The translations under genes were made by a program, and so were the position numbers. From contig JAIQDT010010007.1 in the NCBI GenBank assembly GCA_021521415.1, positions 1 through 64,000 of the forward strand: 64,000 nt of DNA, in the 5' to 3' direction. The notes beneath the pieces were generated by a model, which saw nothing but the letters and a program-made list of their open reading frames with translations, was not told where the DNA came from and made no database searches. Of this stretch, positions 56,937 through 64,000 are shown one piece after another. Position 1 is the first letter of the stretch; every line of letters begins with the position of its first letter. The stretch is from Bidens hawaiensis (Eukaryota > Streptophyta > Magnoliopsida > Asterales > Asteraceae).

Positions 56937-59492
56937 TGTCACACCCTCAAAATCCACTAACGGAGTTTTACCGTCAGAGGGTGTGAACTGGCAGGATCGG
57001 AATCATTAGTTATAATCAAACCAAAGAAAAACGTTTAAATGTAAATAAGTGCGGAAGCGTAAAACCTTAATTCAAAAGTTGCGTCACGCAGGACGACTTA
57101 AAACCAAATGTAACTGTTAAAATTAAGTTTGCAGAATATAAGTATTTTCGTTTAATGCATGCTCCTAAACCGCGCGCCCGCCTCGGCTACCTGAGAATAA
57201 CATACTAAAAGTGTCAACACAAGGTTGGTGAGTTCACAAGTTATATAAGATAAATCGTTTAGCGTTTTGCGTAACCTCGTTACGGCGTTTAAGTGTTGCG
57301 TAACCATGTTACGGCGTTTTCAGTGTTGCGTAACCACGTTACGGCGTTTCAGTGTTTTGCGTAACCACGTTACGGCGTTTAAGTGTTTTGCATTACCAGA
57401 TAGTGTTATGTCAAATTATATATCGATAGGTAGCTAATCTATACAACAAGTATCGCTAAGTGGTTCGCGACCGAAGCTGACTGTTTATCAAGTGCCCGTC
57501 ACCAGGTCATTCCAGACCATGGTAAGTGTTAGCCAAAATTACACCCACTCAACCTCCAGTTGAGCTTAGCGTCGGGTGGGGTTTGTCAAACCCAGTAGTA
57601 CTACCCAAAAGTGACTCGCTATTCCAAATATTAACCGGTCCGATGTGTGGGACTTCAAATGTTACGTTTGCCGCTTAGCCTTTACAAGTGATATATAATT
57701 TATAACAAAATCTTAAATATGCGTTTATCTCAGAAAAATGCGTTTATCGGAGTATGTTATCTCCCCCAAGTGAAAAGAAAACGTTTGAAAACAGTTCAAA
57801 GAGCGGGGTAAGTGAAACTCACTGTTTGCGAAGAATTTCCCAAATTAGATCACCAAGTGATGCGCGTCGTAGAACTCTCTCTAGCGTTCTAAATTAACAA
57901 AGAGATTTTCTAAGTGTCGGAACGTTTAACGAGTCTCTAGACTCGGCACATAATACCTATGCACATAACATGTGTCGTGTTTCGTTTTGTGGATCGTGTG
58001 TGACTTAAACAAGTACACTTGTGATACAATACGTGTGTGAGCAATTACTTTCGTGTCATGTATAAACAATGTACATCACTAGCAAATACTCCCCGCAAGG
58101 GCAATTTAGTCAAAATACGACAATTAATTAGCAATTACTCCCCACAAGGGCATCTTGTTCAATTTATGACAATCAATTAACAACTATCATATTTCATGCA
58201 ATTTCACAACAATCAGCAGCTAATTTCATCGAGACAGAATTTCTACTTGAAAGATTGTACTATTTCACCGATCATAACATCTCAATTAATTCAGCAAAAA
58301 TCATCACTGAAGCATATATGTCTTAGGTTTCCAGAACATATTTTATTTTATTTTTATTCCATATATATTTCTCATAATGATCAAAACACTACAGCAAACT
58401 CATATCAGTCAGATTCATGCGCAACAGAATGTTATTTGCAATTCCCGTTAAACGAAAAATCCAATAAATGCAAGACCACTTGGGTTAGGTTCCTAACTCA
58501 ATAAGTCAACTTCCAGAAGTGTAACCAACCCAATTGGCCTCGTAGATTATGAGATATAACATTTACAAAACAACCTAACAGCAGGTCTAACAATTCAGCT
58601 TTGCACCACGTTTTTGTAAAATCATAAAAGTTAACTTTCACACGTCCAAAAATTACAAATTTATATTCTTTAGAAACTAGACTCAACCTAGTTTACTGTA
58701 ATATCAATTATCTCAATCAAATTCCACTTTAACATCCCGTTACAGTCATTCAAACATCAACAACACAATCTGTCCAGAAACTGTTTGCATCCAAACTCAA
58801 CAATTTAACAATCTATGAACTATCATGCATTCACATAACACTCTAGACTCCATAAACAATATCCATGCATATCAATTACACCCAATAAAACTAACAATTA
58901 AACATAGAGGATGCATAGAATAGTTGTTTATACCTTCCTAGCACCTTAATCTTCAATCAAACTTGAAAGATCTTGAGTGTGTGTGTGTGTATATTGATCG
59001 ATCACAAGGAGAGGGGAGAGGGGATGGCTGGCCAATTTGGGGTTAGGGAAAAGGGATGGGAGTTAGGGTTTAGGTTTATCATGTATTTATAGACTAATAT
59101 GTTACACCTTGGCCCCTCAACTCCTAAGTATTACTTTTTCTAGAACATTCTATCATAACTTGCACCTTAAGTTAACATTAAGTATTTCCTTTTTCTAGAA
59201 CATTCTATCATAACTTGCACATTAAATTAACATGACAATAATATTATCACATAACACATAATCCTAACACATAATTATCACATCATTAGTGTTTTAGTGT
59301 GTTTCATTTATTCATCAATCGTTTGCGTTTCGGTGCAAATCCCGAAAGACTACTACACATGTAGTAAGTGTTAAGCGTCATTTAAACCCTAGTTTAAATG
59401 TAATGAAGTTTGCGTTATAGATTCAATAAATCTAAAGTTTGAATTGACGGAGTTGCGTTAACGGAGTTAACCTGAAATTGACGATTGTCACA
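56937..59492 (-). repeat. 3' LTR of the minus-strand gypsy element
   Basis: On the minus strand it starts TGTGACAATCG (59492) and ends GAGGGTGTGACA (56937). Minus-strand TATA-like tataaata at about 59084-59091. A predicted intron runs from CA|GTGAGT near 57828 to the acceptor ATTCTCAG near 57195. The 5-bp flank outside its end is aagaa; the partner copy is outside the window. A (GT)n run lies at 58976-58992. No gene inside. Confidence 0.88.
57258..57395 (-). repeat. Tandem GCGTAACCACGTTACGGCGTTT repeat in the gypsy LTR intron
   Basis: Four units of roughly 31-34 bases, each with cgtaac, a 3-base centre and gttacg, an inverted repeat able to form a hairpin. The position within the LTR matches the hairpin repeats of the young gypsy element. 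Confidence 0.85.
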
Positions 59493-59624
59493 TCATTCCC
59501 ATGTTAAAGAATTTTCGTCCCGAAAATTTGAGTCAAGTCGTGATGAGTGTCTGAAAAAGTAAGAAAAATTTTCAGTTTGTCATATCATCCCCTAGTAGAA
59601 AGAAATTTCGTCCCGAAATTTAAT
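59493..59624 (-). promoter_or_regulatory. 3' untranslated region and polypurine tract, partly duplicated
   Basis: On the minus strand the block tttcgggacgaaa, then a purine-rich stretch, then tgatatgaca or TGTGACA, occurs twice (about 59588-59612 and 59510-59530). The second copy abuts the LTR, with aacatgggaatga as the likely polypurine tract. Confidence 0.65.
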
Positions 59625-62600
59625 TCATACTTCCGGTGATTTCTGACGGTTTGCCGGGTTTCGCGGTTTTCTGTGTTTGGTCAGCCCTTCAAAAAGGTGA
59701 GGATACTTTTTCATCATTTGATTCTCGCGTTCCCACGTGAACTCCGGTCCACGTCTCGAGTTCCAATGAACTTTAACAATTGGAATTTTGCTGTGCTTGA
59801 GCGTTTTGGTTTCCCAATCCAAAACCTCAACTGGTTCTTCAATGAAGCGAAACTGTTCATCAACTTGCAGTTCCTTCAAAGGTACTACTTGAGTTTCATC
59901 GGATAGGCATTTCTTTAAATTCGATACGTGAAAAACGTTGTGTACACCGCTGAGTTCTGCTGGTAAGTCTAGTCGGTACGCCACTGGACCAATGCGTTCC
60001 GTTATCCGATAAGGACCAACATATCGTGGGTTGAGTTTGTTTCGCTTTCCAAAGCGAACCACACCTTTCCAAGGTGAGACTTTGAGTAACACTCGATCGT
60101 TTACTTGAAATTCGAGAGGTTTTCGGCGCTTGTCAGCGTAACTCTTTTGGCGATCTCGTGCTGCTGCCATGCGATTTCGGATTTGAACAATCTTTTCCGA
60201 AGTTTCGAGTACCAGTTCTGGACCAGTGATTTGGCTGTCACCCACCTCTGCCCAGCAGAGTGGTGATCGACACTTCCGTCCGTACAGTGCTTCAAACGGC
60301 GCTGCTTTAATACTTGCGTGGTAGCTGTTATTATACGAAAACTCTACCAAAGGTAAGTGGGGTTCCCAACTTTTTCCGAAATCCAACACGCATGCACGCA
60401 ACATGTCCTCTAAGGTCTGAGTAGTTCGTTCACTTTGCCCATCCGTCTGAGGATGGTAGGCTGTGCTCATATCAAGGCGTGTGCCTAGGGCGCTTTGTAG
60501 TGACTTCCAAAAGTGCGAAGTGAAACGAGAATCTCGATCAGAAATGATTGAGACAGGCACTCCGTGTCTAGACACTACTTCTTTCATGTAAACGCGAGTC
60601 AGTCTTTCCATTTTGTCTGATTCCTTAATCGCTAGGAAGTGCGCGGACTTAGTCAACCGGTCAACGATCACCCAGATGGTATCGCATCCCGTTGGTGTCT
60701 TAGGTAATCCCGTGATAAAAATCCATTGAAATTTGTTCCCATTTCCACATGGGAAGTTCTGGTTGTTGCAGCAACCCAGATGGTTTCTGATATTCTATCT
60801 TGACTCGGGCGCAAGTCAAGCATTTGCTCACGTAGGTGGCGATGTCGGCTTTCATGTTCGGCCACCAGTAAAGTGCCTTTATGTCGTGGTACATTTTATC
60901 TGAGCCAGGGTGGATAGAATGTCGAGACTTGTGTGCTTCGTCCATCACTAGAGTTCTCAACTCTCCGTATTGTGGAACCCAAATCCGGTTCTCAAAATAT
61001 CGGATCCCGTCCGATTTGATTTCAAGTTGTTTGTCCATGCCCCGCATGAGTTCTGATGGAAGATTATCATCTTTCAAAGCTTCAAGTTGTGCATCGCGAA
61101 TCTGGTCGGGTAAGCTAGCATGAATTGTGAGTTGCAATGCTCGTACTCGTCTGGGTTTATCGGTTTCTTTTCTACTGACGGCGTCTGCCACTACATTGGC
61201 CTTGCCAGGGTGGTACTTGATGGCACAATCATAATCCTTAAGCAACTCGACCCAACGACGCTGTCGCATGTTCAGCTCCCTTTGATCGAAGATATGCTGG
61301 AGACTCTTGTGGTCGGTGTATATGGTAAACTTGGTACCGTACAAGTAATGCCTCCATATCTTAAGGGCAAACACCACAGCTCCGAGTTCCAAATCATGAG
61401 TCGTGTAGTTCTTCTCGTGAATCCGTAGTTGTCGAGAGGCATAGGCTATAACCTTCTCGAGTTGCATCAGCACACAACCGAGACCTTGTATAGATGCGTC
61501 ACAGTGTACCTCAAAATTTTCCATTCCCTCGGGGAGGGCTAGAATGGGGGCGCTACAGAGTTTGGTTTGCAACAGTTGAAAAGCAGATTCTTGCGCGTCA
61601 CCCCAATTGTACTTAGTGCCTTTTGTGAGTCAAAGCAGTGAGGGGTTGAGCAATCTTTTGAAAATCCCTCGATGAAACGCCGGTAGTAGCCGGCCAGTCC
61701 TAGGAATTGCCGCACCTCAGTCGGAGTCTTAGGTGCTTCCCAGTTTTTGATGGCCTCTACTTTACCGGGATCGACATGGATACCATTCTCGTTGATCACA
61801 TGTCCTAAAAAGTGAACCTCGCGAAGCCAAAATTCACATTTCGAGAGTTTAGCATACAGTTGTTCCTTCTTCAATAGTTCCAAAATTACCCTTAAGTGAT
61901 CTTCGTGGTCAGTCTCGTTCTTGGAGTAGACGAGAATATCATCGATGAAAACAATCACAAACTTGTCGAGGTACGCCTTGCATACTCGATTCATGAGATC
62001 CATAAATACGGCTGGTGCGTTGGTTAGGCCAAAAGGCATAACCGAAAACTCGTAGTGAGCATACCGTGTTCTGAAAGCCGTCTTAGAGATATCTTCTTCG
62101 TGCACTCTTAGCTGATGGTAACCAGATCGTAGATCGATCTTCGAGTAGTAACTCGATCCTTGAAGCTGGTCAAACAAATCATCGATTCGGGGTAAAGGAT
62201 AACGGTTCTTGACCGTCACCTTGTTCAACTCCCGGTAGTCGATACACATTCGGAAAGTCCCGTCCTTCTTTCGGACAAACAAGACAGGGGCTCCCCATGG
62301 CAATGAGCTAGGTCGGATAAAACCCTTATCCAACAAATCTTGCAACTGCGTGGACAGTTCCTGAAGCTCCGCCGGTGCGAGCCGATACGGGGCTCGGGCT
62401 ATGGGTGCTGCACCGGGTGTTAACTCGATTTGAAATTCGACTTGACGAATAGGAGGGAGTCCAGGCGAATCCTCCGGGAAAACTTCCAGAAAATCTCGCA
62501 CAACCGTTATATCTTCGATTCGCTTCTCATCCGCGGGTTTCTCAGTAATATGCGCCAAAATTGCCGTATGACCCTTTCGTAGATACTTTTGCGCCTTCAT

Positions 62601-63032
62601 AAGGGTAATGACGCTGGTGGTCATGCCGCTTCTCTCGCCTCGGACCGAAATGTTCTCACCGGAAGGGGTGGTAATATGGACTATCTTATCGTGGCATATA
62701 ATCTCCGCTCGGTTCTCGGATAACCAGTCCATGCCGACGACGACATCGAAACTACTAAGCGTAAAAGGAATAAGGTCGATGTCAAAGACATGACCTGACA
62801 GTTTTAACTTACATCCCGCAAGTACATGAGTCGTTACTATAGTTTTACCGTTAGCTAGTTCAACAGGAAACTTAGCGTCTAACGGGGTTGGAGTTAGGTC
62901 TAAGAGTTGGCTAAAGGCTTTCGACACAAAACTCCTATTAGCTCCAGTATCAAACCACACAGAAGCAAAACAATCGTTTACAGGGAACTTAACAGGTTCC
63001 TTACCATGTAAGGAATGATTTTTATTAACCAA
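59625..63032 (-). pseudogene. pol: Gypsy pol (protease, RT, RNase H, integrase, chromodomain), two frameshifts
   Basis: Minus strand. From 63032: protease [27 protein letters not shown] with [15 protein letters not shown] and active site FIDDILVYS, and [15 protein letters not shown] frameshift at about 61650 follows, then RNase H ([24 protein letters not shown]), integrase zinc domain ([23 protein letters not shown]) and a second frameshift caused by a run of five A on the plus strand (60717-60721, one too many). The rest follows: [31 protein letters not shown], the GPY-like [20 protein letters not shown] and a chromodomain-like [19 protein letters not shown]. The stop is at 59625-59627. Catalytic residues remain but no single product can be made. 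Confidence 0.93.
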
Positions 63033-63076
63033 GACATGTTTTTATGGTATTAAAAAAGTTTAAACAAGTTCAAAAG

Positions 63077-64000
63077 CTACTTATTGCGGGCTTGACCTGA
63101 CCCAATCACAAAAGCTCTTCCTTTCCCATTGTTTCCACCACCACTGCCATTTCCATTACCTCCATTGTTGTTATTCTGTTTCAGCTTAGGGCAGTCTTTC
63201 TTAAAATGTCCCTCTTGACCACATTCATAACATCCCTTAGTCGTCGCAGGTGGTTTAGGAGCATCCTTTGCCGCAAGGTCTCCTCTACATTCCTTTGCTT
63301 GGTGACCCCTCTTTCCGCATTTTAGACACTTGACTCGGTCACACGGGCCAGCATGATGATAGTTGCACTTGTTGCACTTCGGGTGCTTCCCAGCATAGCC
63401 GTTCGAACCCTGCCCGCTACCGTTGTTATTGTTGTTGTGACCTTGATTGTTGAAGCTCCGGGTGAAATCGGGCTTTCGGTAGTGTTGCTGCTGTGGGGGG
63501 TTCGAGAATGAGGATCTGGTGTTGTCAAACTTTCTCTTCCTGCTGTTCGGGTTGCTGTTGTTGTTATTGTCGTTACTCTGGTTGTCACGGGCTTTAACGG
63601 TCGAACCCCTCGGTGGTAACGCACCTTGGGTCACAGCCTGATCCGTCAGTTTGTGAGCTAAACGGATCGCTTGTTGGATCATGGCTGGTCTGGAAGACGT
63701 CACCATGCCCTGAATTTGCGGTGCTAATCCATCGATGTACATTTCTATCCTCTTACTCGGCGGATCTACCATCCGCGGACACATCACAGCCAACTCGTGC
63801 GAACGAGTAGTGTAGGCTTCAATTTCCGAACCCACCATCTTCAACGACCAAAACTCCGACTCTAACTTCGAAATTTCTTCCCTCGGACAGTACTCCTCTC
63901 GCATCATGCTTTTGAACTCCTCCCAGTTCATCGCGTTAGCCAGTTCCAATCCAAGGATCTGGACGTTCGAATTCCACCAAGTGAGGGCGGAATCCTCAAG
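63077..64000 (-). pseudogene. gag: Gypsy gag, C-terminal part, runs off the window
   Basis: Minus strand; open from the window edge ([20 protein letters not shown], then [18 protein letters not shown], capsid-like), an Asn/Ser-rich linker, and two CCHC knuckles ([14 protein letters not shown] and [14 protein letters not shown]). It ends [14 protein letters not shown] then stop at 63077-63079. In the young gypsy element the matching place ([12 protein letters not shown]) runs on into protease without a stop, so the gag-pol junction here (63033-63079) has been disrupted by a stop and a frame change. The true start is upstream of base 64000. Confidence 0.9.

Larger units (their letters stand above)
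56937..64000 (-). mobile_element. Decayed Ty3/gypsy element (Tekay/Del-like), minus strand, runs off the window
   Basis: A 3' LTR (56937-59492) followed, reading leftward on the minus strand from 64000, by gag and pol with frameshifts. The protein blocks match the young gypsy element domain for domain with perhaps two-thirds identity by eye, so both belong to one clade but different families (the LTRs are unlike apart from their layout). The 5' LTR and most of gag lie beyond base 64000. Confidence 0.92.

Overview
This window is nuclear DNA from a flowering plant. It consists almost entirely of transposable elements nested inside one another. I found no convincing host gene, rRNA, tRNA or CRISPR array. 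The mix of elements indicates a plant: a LINE, Ty1/copia Sirevirus-like and Ty3/gypsy chromovirus (Tekay/Del-like) elements with tRNA-Met primer sites, hAT, PIF/Harbinger and FAR1-type Mutator transposases, and many (TA)n-linked short elements. The extra gene downstream of pol in the copia element resembles, from memory only, proteins common in Asteraceae (daisy family) genomes. That placement is a guess.

Layout. (1) Bases 1-18861: one old LINE on the minus strand, split by three insertions: a 2.26 kb solo LTR (714-2971, target duplication ctagt), an 11.6 kb Sirevirus-like copia element (3781-15369, duplication ggaaa, 410-bp LTRs) and a decayed hAT transposon (about 16539-18042). (2) 18862-21075: two badly decayed copia fragments on opposite strands. 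(3) 21076-30685: a very young gypsy element with identical-length 2452-bp LTRs differing at one base that I could find, duplication catac, and an uninterrupted 1481-residue gag-pol. (4) 30686-35220: decayed retroelement sequence, a PIF/Harbinger transposon (31601-33412) and an LTR-like stretch. (5) 35221-42581: AT-rich repeats with a 0.7 kb tandem duplication and a 3.0 kb solo LTR (38885-41906, duplication acctt). (6) 42582-48402: a cluster of short inverted-repeat elements, nearly all bounded by (TA)n runs. (7) 48403-53527: two further LTRs of the same family in opposite orientations (48403-50687, duplication tctaa; about 50950-53527). (8) 53641-56784: a five-exon FAR1/Mutator transposase pseudogene. 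(9) 56937-64000: a frameshifted gypsy element on the minus strand that runs off the window.

How it works together. There is no host pathway here. The young gypsy element carries every part needed for its own cycle (LTR promoter, primer site, gag, protease, RT, RNase H, integrase, chromodomain, polypurine tract). The copia element keeps its structural signals, but its frames are broken by stops. Two themes recur. The transcribed, non-coding leaders of unrelated elements are packed with short inverted or repeated motifs. The gypsy-type LTRs appear to contain an intron in which element-specific tandem repeats sit. The most unusual object is the third coding region of the copia element, which has its own apparent promoter, leader intron and hairpin array.
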